Source of the DNA: Deltaproteobacteria bacterium
Lineage (GTDB): Bacteria > Desulfobacterota > Syntrophia > Syntrophales > JAIPED01
Reading direction: 5' to 3'
Length of the DNA: 40,046 bases
Assembly (NCBI GenBank): GCA_021737325.1
Contig: JAIPED010000011.1
Span: forward strand, 1-40,046
Shown piece by piece: positions 18,339 through 26,343 of this stretch. The notes beneath the pieces are model-generated. The model was given only the letters and a program-made list of their open reading frames with translations, did no database searches and was not told where the DNA came from. The translations under genes were made by a program, and so were the position numbers. Position 1 is the stretch's first letter. Every line of letters starts with the position of its first letter.

Positions 18339-19268
18339 ATGCGCCAGCCGGAATGGTGGTGTTTGGGTTACGCTTTAGGGAAGGATACAGAGGTGACAGG
18401 GGTGAAAATAAAAGAGATATTACAAAAGGGTTTTTCCCTTTCCTTTGAGGTTTTCCCGCCGGCAAGGGATGGCAACATTGATGCTCTGTTTGTCGCTATT
18501 GAAGAGCTACAGGTCCTGCGTCCCGATTTTATTTCCGTAACATACGGGGCGGGTGGCGGTAACAAGGAGCAGACCATCGCCATTGCCGCCAGGATAAAGC
18601 AGCATTGCCCCTGCGAGGCGCTTGCCCATCTCACCTGCGTGGGGTCCAACTCCGCCGCAATCGCTTCCATTATAGATGCCTTGGTCGCTGAAGGGATTGA
18701 GAACATTCTCGCCCTCAGAGGCGATCCCCCGCGAGGCGAGGCCTCATTTCAGCCCTTAGCAGGTGGCTTCCATTTTGCCCGCGAGTTAGTAGCTTTTATT
18801 CGCTCACGAGGGGACTTTTGTGTGGGCGTGGCGGGATATCCCGAAAAACATCCCGAAGCCTCTTCCATAGGAGCGGATATCGCGCATCTCCAGCAAAAGG
18901 TGATGGCAGGGGCGGATTTTATCACCACCCAAATGTTCTTTGATAACGATGTGTTTTGGCGATTTATGGATTCGGTGCGCAAGGTTGGTGTTTCCGTTCC
19001 CATACTGCCGGGAATCTTTCCTGTACTCAATTATAAGCAGGTTGCAAAAATAGATGCGCTCTCTCAAGCAAAAATTCCCCGCGTGTTGTTGGAAAAAATC
19101 ATGGCGCTCCGCGATAAGCCGGAAGAAACGGAAAAATACGGAATAGAATTTGCCGTAAGACAGGCGGAACAGCTAATTAGTGGCAAGGTTGACGGGATAC
19201 ACTTCTATACCATGAATAAAAGCGCGGCGGCGATTCAGATAGTGCGCGATATAGGACTTTACCGGTAG
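18339..19268 (+). CDS. metF: 5,10-methylenetetrahydrofolate reductase
   Basis: The enzyme reduces methylene-THF to methyl-THF, supplying methionine synthesis and, in acetogenic or sulfate-reducing anaerobes, the methyl branch of the Wood-Ljungdahl pathway. Conserved segments are SFEVFPPARDGN, FISVTYGAGGG, AHLTCVGSN, ILALRGDPPRGE and GVAGYPEKHPEA, with TQMFFDNDVFWRFM later; these match the FAD-binding TIM barrel, and the fold is complete at roughly 290 residues. The start is uncertain: ATG at 18339 has an AAGGGG site but gives an atypical 18-residue leader, whereas GTG at 18393 or 18402, just before VKIKEILQKG, fits family N-termini better. It closely follows the lipoprotein gene. Confidence 0.93.
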   Translation: MRQPEWWCLGYALGKDTEVTGVKIKEILQKGFSLSFEVFPPARDGNIDALFVAIEELQVLRPDFISVTYGAGGGNKEQTIAIAARIKQHCPCEALAHLTCVGSNSAAIASIIDALVAEGIENILALRGDPPRGEASFQPLAGGFHFARELVAFIRSRGDFCVGVAGYPEKHPEASSIGADIAHLQQKVMAGADFITTQMFFDNDVFWRFMDSVRKVGVSVPILPGIFPVLNYKQVAKIDALSQAKIPRVLLEKIMALRDKPEETEKYGIEFAVRQAEQLISGKVDGIHFYTMNKSAAAIQIVRDIGLYR

Positions 19269-19294
19269 GTGGTGAGGGCAAAAGTTACCAGGGG

Positions 19295-19978
19295 TTATTT
19301 ACGCATAAAAGGGTGGGTTGTTTCTTTTGGTGGCTCTAACCGATGCGGAAGCATCATTTCATCAAAGGAGCGCCCTTTTTCTTTGTTTTCTTCTTCCACC
19401 TCGTAGTCTTCGGGTATCATGGATAAGGGGTTTCCGCCTTCATCAAACATCTCAAACTTGCTTATGAGTTTGTCGGTGCGATAACGCGCCCTCTCTTTGA
19501 TTTTACCGCTACGGTAGTAGGCGATATATTCTCCATCTCTTTTATCCTTAAAAAAGGAGCCCTTTTCGCGTAGCTCTCCAGATTTGTAAAAGACGACATA
19601 ATCACCATGGAACCTACCATCTTCAAAATTTTCTTCGTCGCGGAGTTGCCCGTTGCTAAAATAACGACGATAAACGCCGCATAACTTTCCCGCACGGTAC
19701 TGTTCGCATTCGCGGATCTTACCGTTTTCATGGTAATTGGTGTAGTCTCCTTCAAGACGGCCATCCACAAAAAAGCCCTTTTCGCGCAGGGAACCATCGC
19801 GGAAATAAGAAACAGCCGGGCCATGCTTCAAGCCGTTCTTGAAGAAAAGCTGAACTATCACCTGCCCATTGGAGTAGTACGATAAATATTCGCCTTCTAG
19901 TTGAGTGCCGGAGTAAAACTTCCGTTCCTTCAAAACGCCATCTTCGTATTCGACAACTTCACGCAATCCGCTTTTCAT
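19295..19978 (-). CDS. MORN-like (YwqK family) repeat protein
   Basis: A repeat protein with about six units of 22-24 residues of the pattern G-x-Y-x-x-Y-x-x-x-G-x-L/I-R/K-E, e.g. GEYLSYYSNGQVIVQLFFKN, GDYTNYHENGKIRECEQYR and GDYVVFYKSGELREKGSFFK. This is the MORN-variant repeat annotated as YwqK. The C-terminal 50 residues lack repeats. An ATG at 20014 is also in frame and would overlap pdaD by 26 bases; I prefer the ATG at 19978, since family-like sequence begins there. Neither start has a good ribosome site. It lies downstream of the pdaD gene, and the repeats may form an extended beta sheet; function is unknown. Confidence 0.7.
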   Translation of the reverse strand: MKSGLREVVEYEDGVLKERKFYSGTQLEGEYLSYYSNGQVIVQLFFKNGLKHGPAVSYFRDGSLREKGFFVDGRLEGDYTNYHENGKIRECEQYRAGKLCGVYRRYFSNGQLRDEENFEDGRFHGDYVVFYKSGELREKGSFFKDKRDGEYIAYYRSGKIKERARYRTDKLISKFEMFDEGGNPLSMIPEDYEVEEENKEKGRSFDEMMLPHRLEPPKETTHPFMRK

Positions 19979-19988
19979 GGTAGGGGCT

Positions 19989-20564
19989 TTAAGCCACAAA
20001 CACGGCGACAGCAAGCACTGTGGTGTATCCAGGTTCTTTCACCACCGTTGATTGTGTTATGTTGCGAGTCGAAACAATCTTCCCGCTAATTTTAAAAATT
20101 TCTTTTTTCTCATCCCAGCTTTCATCGACATTGAAATCAATTCCCAGGGTAGAGGCAAGCATGGCCGCCGCCAAATCCTCGGCGTAATCACCAGCATGTT
20201 TTTCGTTTTGCCCAAAGGAATGATGTTCGCTGATATACCCGTAGGCGTTTTTATCGGCAGGGATGGCACATCCCACGGAAGCCGCCAATAGCCGCCTTGG
20301 CTCGTTGGTGCAACAGCGAGATAAGACACAAAAAACTATTGAGCCAGGCTTTAATTCCTTCAGCGCCTGCTGTCGGGAAATAACCTTACATCCAGGGGGG
20401 AAAATGCTGGAAACCTGCACCAGATTGAATTTTTCAATACCAGCATCCCTCAACGCTAACTCAAAAGAATGCAACTCTTCCCTATGGGTGCCGACACCCT
20501 TGGTAAAAAACATCTTACTTGGGACGAACACATTAAAATTGTTTGCGTTGTTTGTTTTGTTCAT
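19989..20564 (-). CDS. pdaD: Pyruvoyl-dependent arginine decarboxylase
   Basis: A 191-residue proenzyme that decarboxylates arginine to agmatine and CO2. The self-cleavage site is VSSIFPPG (residues 51-58): by analogy with characterised family members, Ser52 ends the beta chain and Ser53 becomes the pyruvoyl group. Other family landmarks are FFTKGVGTHREELHSFELAL at the N-terminus and SVGCAIPADKNAYGYISEHH, plus AGDYAEDLAAAML. Family members are small, so the length is normal. It sits 40 bases downstream of agmatinase on the same strand, giving a two-step arginine-to-putrescine route. Confidence 0.93.
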   Translation of the reverse strand: MNKTNNANNFNVFVPSKMFFTKGVGTHREELHSFELALRDAGIEKFNLVQVSSIFPPGCKVISRQQALKELKPGSIVFCVLSRCCTNEPRRLLAASVGCAIPADKNAYGYISEHHSFGQNEKHAGDYAEDLAAAMLASTLGIDFNVDESWDEKKEIFKISGKIVSTRNITQSTVVKEPGYTTVLAVAVFVA

Positions 20565-20604
20565 TTGCCTTGCTCTCCTCCTAGTTGAGTATTTTACCGA
20601 CCGT

Positions 20605-21465
20605 CTAGCGACTACGGCTAATTAGTCCCATTACATGATAAATAAGTTTTGCCGTAAGAAAATCAGGGGCAACGATACCAGGCAGGGGCGCCAGTTCCAC
20701 AACATCAAAACCCACAATCCTAGCTTGGCGCGAAACGGCAGCCAAAAACAAGGTAACATCGCGCCAGGATAATCCATTCGGTTCAGGTGTTCCTGTGGCG
20801 GGCATAATTGAGGGATCGAAAACATCCAAATCTAGGGTGAGATACACTTCCCCTTGGAGAAGTGGGAGGGCTGCTTCTTGCCATGAAGGCGTTGAGTGGA
20901 TATGGTCAGCGGTGAATGTCTTGATATGCGTGGCGTGTTCCAGAAAGCGGTTATCTTCGGAAGAGATGCTTCTGATGCCAACCTGTACCAGGGGGCTTAA
21001 GTCCGCCATCCTGCGAGCGACACAAGCGTGGGAGAAGGGGCTTTTTTGGTACGAATCACGAAGATCAGCATGGGCGTCAAGGTGTAGCACGGTAAGATGG
21101 GGATGAACCTCATGGACGGCCCTAAAGGCACCGAAAGAAACGGAATGTTCGCCGCCAAGCAGAACAGGGACACGCTTAGCCCGCAGGTGTTTTTTGGTAC
21201 GACGATAAACGCTCTCCACCATGTACTTTGGACCTCGGGCATCAACTTCCAAAACATCATCCGTATGAATGCCGCAAAGATAGGTCTCCTGCAGGAGCTG
21301 TTCATCGAATAACTCCATGTTTGCTGATGCTTCAAGGATAGCCGCGGGTCCTCGCCTTGATCCCGCACCATAAGTGGAGGTTAAATCATAAGGAACGGGG
21401 ATAACGCTAAAGAGTGCTTGGCGAGGGTTGGTATATTGTTTTGGTAAGCATCCAAAATTATTCAC
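20605..21465 (-). CDS. speB: Agmatinase (ureohydrolase)
   Basis: A 286-residue binuclear manganese enzyme of the arginase/agmatinase family, hydrolysing agmatine to putrescine and urea. Metal ligands are His107 in GGEHSV, Asp130, His132 and Asp134 in LDAHADLRD, and Asp212 and Asp214 in LDLDVFDP. The early motif IPVPYDLTSTYGAGSRRGPAAI is also typical of agmatinases. The neighbouring pyruvoyl arginine decarboxylase (downstream, 40 bases) makes agmatine the likely substrate, rather than arginine or guanidinobutyrate. The 67-base upstream gap to lpxH is AT-rich and may hold its promoter; none was clear. Confidence 0.92.
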   Translation of the reverse strand: MNNFGCLPKQYTNPRQALFSVIPVPYDLTSTYGAGSRRGPAAILEASANMELFDEQLLQETYLCGIHTDDVLEVDARGPKYMVESVYRRTKKHLRAKRVPVLLGGEHSVSFGAFRAVHEVHPHLTVLHLDAHADLRDSYQKSPFSHACVARRMADLSPLVQVGIRSISSEDNRFLEHATHIKTFTADHIHSTPSWQEAALPLLQGEVYLTLDLDVFDPSIMPATGTPEPNGLSWRDVTLFLAAVSRQARIVGFDVVELAPLPGIVAPDFLTAKLIYHVMGLISRSR

Positions 21466-21532
21466 TAATTATTTATAACCCTTCTATTTTTTGTTAGTTT
21501 AAAGCACATGATAAGCCGAAGCGGCGAGTGTT

Positions 21533-22264
21533 TCATGCGAACGATTTTAATTCAAAAACACCACTGTTATACCACAAATAACTCCCGTTACCATTTAGCC
21601 AATCGCCCAGAGTAACAAACACTTTGCGCTTACCTGCAATTACCTTGTCCGAAAGCAAAGGAAAATGTGAATGGCCAAAAATCACCACATCGTAACCGTA
21701 ATCCAACTTTGCTTGTGCATAGTAACGCATACGTCTTGCCAGTTCCTTGCCGCTGATATCCGTATAACGGCGGCTGGCGCTGGTCATCATCTGGGAAAGC
21801 CTCCATGTGAATTGCGAAGGAAGCACCGTTTTAATCGTGTGTGTAACCTCACTCTTCAAAAAGAGCTTGAGGAGGGAAGCGATGCGAGAAGAGCCACAAA
21901 AATCGTCGCCATGCGCGACAAAAAACCGCAACCCATCGGACACAAAATCAAAGTGTTCTTCGGTTGTTTCGATCCCTAGTGGACTCAGATACTCCCTGGA
22001 AAAAAACTCATGGTTGCCCTCGGCAAAATATATTGCCACCCCTGATTTTCGTAAAGCCACCAGCGAATCAATAATTCGTTTATATTCACCGTAAATTTTG
22101 TTGCCCTTGGCAAACCAAAAATCAAAAAAATCTCCTAAGATATACAGGCGATCGATTTTTTCCTGTCCTTCGTCCGTTAAGGAGCGAATGAAAGAATCTA
22201 TTCTCGCATAGGCGGGGCTACTTGCATGTACTAGATGAGCATCGGATAAAAAAATTGCCTTCAT
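21533..22264 (-). CDS. lpxH: LpxH-like UDP-2,3-diacylglucosamine diphosphatase
   Basis: A 243-residue calcineurin-like phosphoesterase that cleaves UDP-2,3-diacylglucosamine to lipid X and UMP in lipid A synthesis at the inner-membrane face. Motifs: SDAHL (Asp8, His10), LGDFFDFWF (Asp45), EGNHEFF (Asn84, His85), VAHGDDF and FGHSHFP. The GNHE replaces the more usual GNRD of enterobacterial LpxH, as seen in other LpxH-like proteins. The length and the central helical insertion (about 125-180) agree with the family. It indicates an outer membrane containing lipopolysaccharide. The 192-base gap before def contains no recognisable gene. A broader UDP-sugar phosphoesterase is the alternative. Confidence 0.85.
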   Translation of the reverse strand: MKAIFLSDAHLVHASSPAYARIDSFIRSLTDEGQEKIDRLYILGDFFDFWFAKGNKIYGEYKRIIDSLVALRKSGVAIYFAEGNHEFFSREYLSPLGIETTEEHFDFVSDGLRFFVAHGDDFCGSSRIASLLKLFLKSEVTHTIKTVLPSQFTWRLSQMMTSASRRYTDISGKELARRMRYYAQAKLDYGYDVVIFGHSHFPLLSDKVIAGKRKVFVTLGDWLNGNGSYLWYNSGVFELKSFA

Positions 22265-22456
22265 CGGAATCTCTCTCTTTTGGCTTGGTGCGGGTGGCGC
22301 TATGTTATGTGCTCCTGTCCGTCAAGGAATTTTAGCCACAATGGCGCATCAATAGAAGCTCATATTTCCCTACCTCACAAGCAATTACCAACGAAATGGC
22401 CGCCAAAGGCAGTACTGTTATCGCTATAGCAAGGGGCGAAATATTGCTAGGAGAAT

Positions 22457-23020
22457 TTATTTCTCGCTATTCATGTTGGCGAATAAAGATAGCAACTTTT
22501 TGCGTTTGGGGATTTCGATTTGTACCGAACGATCCAAAATTAACAATCCTTCCAGATGATCTATCTCGTGTTGTAGAATACGCGCCAAAAGCCCTCGGTA
22601 TTTTTTGCTAACGGCCTTACCTTGGCGATTGATGGCGCTGACCTTGATTTCCTCATCCCGCTCAACTTCTGCCTGAATTTCTGGGCAGGAGAGGCAGCCT
22701 TCCCATGCAAGGATTTTTTTCCCTCCTCGGGCGGTGATGCGGGGATTGATCAGCACATCAAAATTATCCTTCAAGGGAGCTTGTTCTGGGTCGTCAAGCC
22801 CTCCCGAACGAAAGGCAATAATTTGTTTGCCGATGCCAATCTGTGGCGCCGCCAAACCCAAGGCATCTTCGCGGCCAAGAAAAGAATCAATAAGCGTTTT
22901 GATTGCTTCCGCGTCAGTTCCTTTAATCGGTAGCGCAACTGCCGTAGCTCGCTTGCGTAAAAATGCTTCATTGAAGATGTTCTTCGTGTCATTATCCCAG
23001 AGTGTCAACACTTGGTTCAT
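22457..23020 (-). CDS. def: Peptide deformylase
   Basis: A 187-residue metalloenzyme removing the N-formyl group from nascent proteins. All three motifs are present: GLAAPQIG (residues 55-62), EGCLSCPE (Cys109 as metal ligand) and QHEIDHLEG (His151, His155, and the glutamate between them). EGCLSCP has cysteine where many homologues have Val or Ile. The ATG follows a plausible AAGGAGAA-like site. It is divergent from queD, with a 150-base gap that contains the queD promoter. The downstream gap to lpxH (22265-22456) shows no recognisable gene. Confidence 0.93.
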   Translation of the reverse strand: MNQVLTLWDNDTKNIFNEAFLRKRATAVALPIKGTDAEAIKTLIDSFLGREDALGLAAPQIGIGKQIIAFRSGGLDDPEQAPLKDNFDVLINPRITARGGKKILAWEGCLSCPEIQAEVERDEEIKVSAINRQGKAVSKKYRGLLARILQHEIDHLEGLLILDRSVQIEIPKRKKLLSLFANMNSEK

Positions 23021-23106
23021 GTCCTTTTCTCCTTAGGTAGTAAAACTCTCAACGATGACGGACTCCATAGCACCGCCCCTCCCATCAATTCAAAACAAAA
23101 TTGCAA

Positions 23107-23136
23107 TTGACAGGGTTTTATCAAAGCCTTTATAGG
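23107..23136 (+). promoter_or_regulatory. Sigma70-type promoter of queD
   Basis: A perfect TTGACA at 23107-23112 is followed after 17 bases by TTATAG (23130-23135), or after 18 by TATAGG. It sits in the def/queD divergent gap, about 35 bases before the queD start. The match is good and the location right; no preQ1-riboswitch-like leader was recognised after it. Confidence 0.6.
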
Positions 23137-23170
23137 CGCACAGGTAGCGACAGCGGGAGGGTTTCAGCGC

Positions 23171-23545
23171 ATGTTTGAAGTTTCCATTAGCAAGGCGTTT
23201 AGCGCCGCACATCTTATCAGCAACATCGGCGGTTATTGTGAGCAGTTGCACGGCCACAATTTCACTGTAGAGGTTACCGTAGCGGGCAAGCAACTGAACC
23301 CCGAAGGCTTGCTTATCGATTTTCGTGATCTCAAAAAACGGTTAAACGATATTTTAGATACTCTTGATCATCAATACCTCAATGAAACTGAAGCATTTAG
23401 GGTGGTGAGTCCCTCGGCAGAAAACATTGCCCAGCATATTTTTTCCTTGCTCAATCAAACCATGACCGATGGCAATACCTTTGTGCGCAGGGTGGATGTT
23501 TGGGAATCGGATAACGCCAAGGCTTCTTTTGTTGCTGACCCGTGA
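23171..23545 (+). CDS. queD: 6-carboxy-5,6,7,8-tetrahydropterin synthase
   Basis: A 124-residue pterin-fold enzyme converting 7,8-dihydroneopterin triphosphate to 6-carboxytetrahydropterin in queuosine (preQ0) synthesis. Zinc ligands are His14 (SAAHL), His27 and His29 (QLHGHNF); Cys23 in GGYCEQ is the catalytic cysteine position. The substrate-binding end LIDFRDLKKRLNDIL and the LDHQYLNE motif are intact. FolE2, which makes the substrate, is encoded about 2 kb downstream, beyond a restriction-modification pair. The gene has its own good promoter. Confidence 0.93.
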   Translation: MFEVSISKAFSAAHLISNIGGYCEQLHGHNFTVEVTVAGKQLNPEGLLIDFRDLKKRLNDILDTLDHQYLNETEAFRVVSPSAENIAQHIFSLLNQTMTDGNTFVRRVDVWESDNAKASFVADP

Positions 23546-23556
23546 GAGGAAGCTTG

Positions 23557-24240
23557 ATGAACATAGACAGCTTTGTTACCGCTTTTAGAAAACTCAAAGG
23601 TCAGGGGTTTGTTCCCTCAACACGCAGTGGGCCAACAGGCGTAGGTCATACGCTGGAGACATATCTTGGAATCAAAGAGAACAACATTAGGCTTCCCGAT
23701 ATCGCAGGTGCGGAGTTAAAAGCGCATAGAACACACTCCTGCTCACTAATTACGCTGTTTACATTTAACAGCAAGGTTTGGAAAATTCCTCCGTTGGAAG
23801 CGGTTAAAAAGTATGGAAGCAAGGATAAAAACGGCAGACTCGGACTATATTACACCATGTCGTTGAGGCCTAACAGCGCGGGGCTTTTCCTAGAGGTAGG
23901 AGCAACAGATATTTCTGTGCGACACATTACAGGAGAGGTCATTGCCTTGTGGGATTTGTTCATGTTGGCGGAGAGGTTTATTCAAAAAATACCCGCGATG
24001 ATTTTTGTTTCTGCTTTTACGGAAGAGCGAGATGGAGTGGAATACTTTCATTTTTACAGAGCCCAAATGATGAGAGGAACAACTGCCGAATTATTGGCGA
24101 ATCAATTCAAAGCGGAACACCTCCTGGTGGATTTACGGTTGCATGATAAAGGCTCTTCTGCACGGAACCATGGAACAGGTTTTAGGGCATACGAACATAA
24201 AGTACCGTTGCTGTTCCGCGAAGTAACCGATTTGGAGTAA
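23557..24240 (+). CDS. MvaI/BcnI-family restriction endonuclease
   Basis: A 227-residue protein, close in size to MvaI (about 246) and BcnI (about 238). The N-terminal catalytic region reads VGHTLETYLGIKENN (Glu34), then RLPDIAGAELKAHR with Asp48, Glu53 and Lys55, the D-x4-E-x-K arrangement of the PD-(D/E)XK nucleases MvaI and BcnI. Those enzymes recognise CCWGG or CCSGG and act as monomers. The actual target here cannot be read. It starts 11 bases after the queD stop with a GAGGAAG site, and four bases ahead of its companion methyltransferase. Cleaving unmodified DNA would make it part of a type II R-M system. Confidence 0.85.
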   Translation: MNIDSFVTAFRKLKGQGFVPSTRSGPTGVGHTLETYLGIKENNIRLPDIAGAELKAHRTHSCSLITLFTFNSKVWKIPPLEAVKKYGSKDKNGRLGLYYTMSLRPNSAGLFLEVGATDISVRHITGEVIALWDLFMLAERFIQKIPAMIFVSAFTEERDGVEYFHFYRAQMMRGTTAELLANQFKAEHLLVDLRLHDKGSSARNHGTGFRAYEHKVPLLFREVTDLE

Positions 24241-24244
24241 TTGT

Positions 24245-25546
24245 GTGTTGTCATCGCCAACCAGGCCAATGGAAGCAAAGGGGGATTTGATTGTGGGGCA
24301 CACATATGTTGATGAATCATGGGATTTTCGTTACGAAAACACCAAGACGCTAACGCACTGTTTTCATAGTTATCCCGCGGTTATGATACCTTGCGTTGCC
24401 GAGCGCTTAATCAGCGAATACGGCAAGCATGCGAGCCTTCTTTTTGACCCATATTGCGGAAGCGGCACCTCGTTAGTCGAGGCAAATATGAAAAACATTG
24501 CGGCCATTGGCACGGACTTGAACCCCTTGGCGCGTCTCATTGCACGGGCAAAAACCGCCAATATTAATCCACAGGTTCTGGATTTATATCTAAAGGACTT
24601 TGCTGATTATATTTTTTCGGTTGCTTTTGGAATGCAAAGCGTGAACGCTGTTATCCCGCCCGTCAAGAATATGGATTACTGGTTTTCTTGTTCGGTGCAA
24701 GAACAGCTTGCGATCATCAAGCATTTCATCATGCGCATTGAAGATGAGGCAGTGGCGGATTTTTTCAAAGTTGCTTTTAGCGAAACGGTGCGGGAAAGTA
24801 GCTGGACGAAAAACAGCGAATTTAAGCTTCTGAGAATGAGTGCGATACAACGCGAGCGCTTTAGACAGGATGTTTTCAGCATGGTGCAGTGCAAGCTAGC
24901 CCGCAACAGAAGAGGCTTGAAGGAGATGCTGGAAGGAAACCAACAGAGAGCAAAAAGTGTCATCATGGATTTCAATACCGTTGAAGGCTCCCACGCTATT
25001 CCCCGTAACAGTGTCGACATTGTGGTAACCTCTCCGCCTTATGGCGATAGTCGTACAACCGTTGCTTACGGGCAGTTTTCGCGGCTTTCCAACGAATGGT
25101 TAGATATTGAAGACGCCTCACAACTGGATAATAGAATGCTCGGAGGGCGAGTGAGCAAGGAAACTCAACCGGTTGGATTTACCCTGCTGGATGATGTGAT
25201 TGTCCAAATAGCCCAGCAAGACGCAAAAAGGGCAAGGGAAGTCGCGGCATTTTATGCCGATTATAGTTGCTCCATCCGCAATGTCGCCAAGACGCTCAAA
25301 AAAGGGGGCTATGCGTGCTATGTTGTGGGAAACCGCAAGGTAAAGGGAATGGTTTTGCCAACGGATGAAACGACGAGGTTTTTCTTTGAAAGACAGGGTT
25401 TCTGCCATGTAAAGACCGTCATTCGCAACATTCCTAATAAGCGCCTGCCCGCAAGGAATAGTCCCACCAACCAAGCGGGCATAACGGATACGACCATGAG
25501 CAGGGAATATATTGTTGTGATGGAAAAGCGCGAAAGCGTCGCATAA
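24245..25546 (+). CDS. DNA methyltransferase (SPPY type, likely N4-cytosine)
   Basis: A 433-residue SAM-dependent DNA methyltransferase. The SAM motif is FDPYCGSGT (residues 67-75) and the catalytic motif is TSPPYGDSR (262-270). The SPPY tetrad is characteristic of N4-cytosine methylases, as in the partners of MvaI and BcnI, though some N6-adenine enzymes have similar motifs. About 190 residues separate the two motifs, a large central region that may form the target-recognition part. A second motif, GYACYVVGN, follows. The start is taken at GTG 24245, with GGAG seven bases upstream. The preceding nuclease gene is four bases away, so the pair is co-transcribed. The product protects host DNA. 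Confidence 0.85.
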   Translation: MLSSPTRPMEAKGDLIVGHTYVDESWDFRYENTKTLTHCFHSYPAVMIPCVAERLISEYGKHASLLFDPYCGSGTSLVEANMKNIAAIGTDLNPLARLIARAKTANINPQVLDLYLKDFADYIFSVAFGMQSVNAVIPPVKNMDYWFSCSVQEQLAIIKHFIMRIEDEAVADFFKVAFSETVRESSWTKNSEFKLLRMSAIQRERFRQDVFSMVQCKLARNRRGLKEMLEGNQQRAKSVIMDFNTVEGSHAIPRNSVDIVVTSPPYGDSRTTVAYGQFSRLSNEWLDIEDASQLDNRMLGGRVSKETQPVGFTLLDDVIVQIAQQDAKRAREVAAFYADYSCSIRNVAKTLKKGGYACYVVGNRKVKGMVLPTDETTRFFFERQGFCHVKTVIRNIPNKRLPARNSPTNQAGITDTTMSREYIVVMEKRESVA

Positions 25547-25576
25547 GCGATGTTTTTCGGGAAACAAGAGAAGGGC

Positions 25577-26341
25577 ATGATAGATACGCAAGGCAAACGC
25601 GATAATCGTAATAAAGCCATTAAAAAGGTAGGCATTGCGGGGATAAAATATCCCATCACGGTGTTGGATAAGGTAAACGGGACCCAAGGTGTCAACGCCG
25701 CTTTCAACCTCTTTGTCGATCTTTCCGAGCATTTCAAGGGAACGCACATGAGCAGGTTTGTCGCCATTCTTAACGAGCATCGTGGACAGATTAGCACCCG
25801 TACGCTCCGCGCCGTGCTCAAAGAAATCAAAGAGAGATTGGGTGCCAGTCGGTCCTTTATTGAGGTGGAGTTCCCCTATTTCATTGAAAAAGAAGCTCCT
25901 GTTTCTCGTGAAAAGAGCCTGATGGAATACACCTGTTTTCTTAAGGGCGAGTACTCCGAAGAAAAGGCGGATTTTATCGCGGGAGTTACTGTTCCCGTTG
26001 CCACCTATTGCCCCTGCTCCAAGGAGCTTTGCGGGGTTGGTGCACATAATCAGCGGACCATGGTTACCGTCAGCGTGCGCTACCAAAGGTTTTTTTGGAT
26101 GGAAGATCTCATCTCTTTGGTGGAGGGGTGCGCGTCAGCGCCGATTTATTCCTTGTTAAAAAGGCCGGATGAGAAGTTTGTTACGGAACAGGGTTTTGCC
26201 AATCCTTTTTTTGTGGAGGATGTGGTGCGCAATGTTGCCCTTAAGCTTGATGAAGAACCCAATTTCATTTGGTATTCGGTAGAAGCCAAGAGTATGGAAA
26301 GCATCCATAATCATAACGCTTTTGCCTATATTGAGGCTTAA
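25577..26341 (+). CDS. folE2: GTP cyclohydrolase FolE2
   Basis: A type IB GTP cyclohydrolase making 7,8-dihydroneopterin triphosphate for folate and queuosine synthesis. From the ATG at 25577 it is 254 residues; an upstream ATG at 25550 is in frame but the family typically starts near MIDTQGKRD. Landmarks are VGIAGIKYPI, the metal-cysteine motif TYCPCSKELCG, AHNQRTMVTV and the C-terminal MESIHNHNAFAYIE. FolE2 replaces zinc-dependent FolE in many bacteria, and can use other divalent metals. It is separated from queD only by the restriction-modification pair, suggesting a split pathway operon, and runs into nadE with a two-base gap. Confidence 0.93.
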   Translation: MIDTQGKRDNRNKAIKKVGIAGIKYPITVLDKVNGTQGVNAAFNLFVDLSEHFKGTHMSRFVAILNEHRGQISTRTLRAVLKEIKERLGASRSFIEVEFPYFIEKEAPVSREKSLMEYTCFLKGEYSEEKADFIAGVTVPVATYCPCSKELCGVGAHNQRTMVTVSVRYQRFFWMEDLISLVEGCASAPIYSLLKRPDEKFVTEQGFANPFFVEDVVRNVALKLDEEPNFIWYSVEAKSMESIHNHNAFAYIEA

Positions 26342-26343
26342 CG

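Noticed and set aside
22265-22456. Possible gene between lpxH and def
   Set aside because: No frame with a start, ribosome site and protein-like composition was found on either strand; the plus-strand open frame overlaps def.
25118-26086. Long minus-strand open frame of 322 codons
   Set aside because: It is the antisense shadow of the methyltransferase 3' end and folE2, both with clear motifs.
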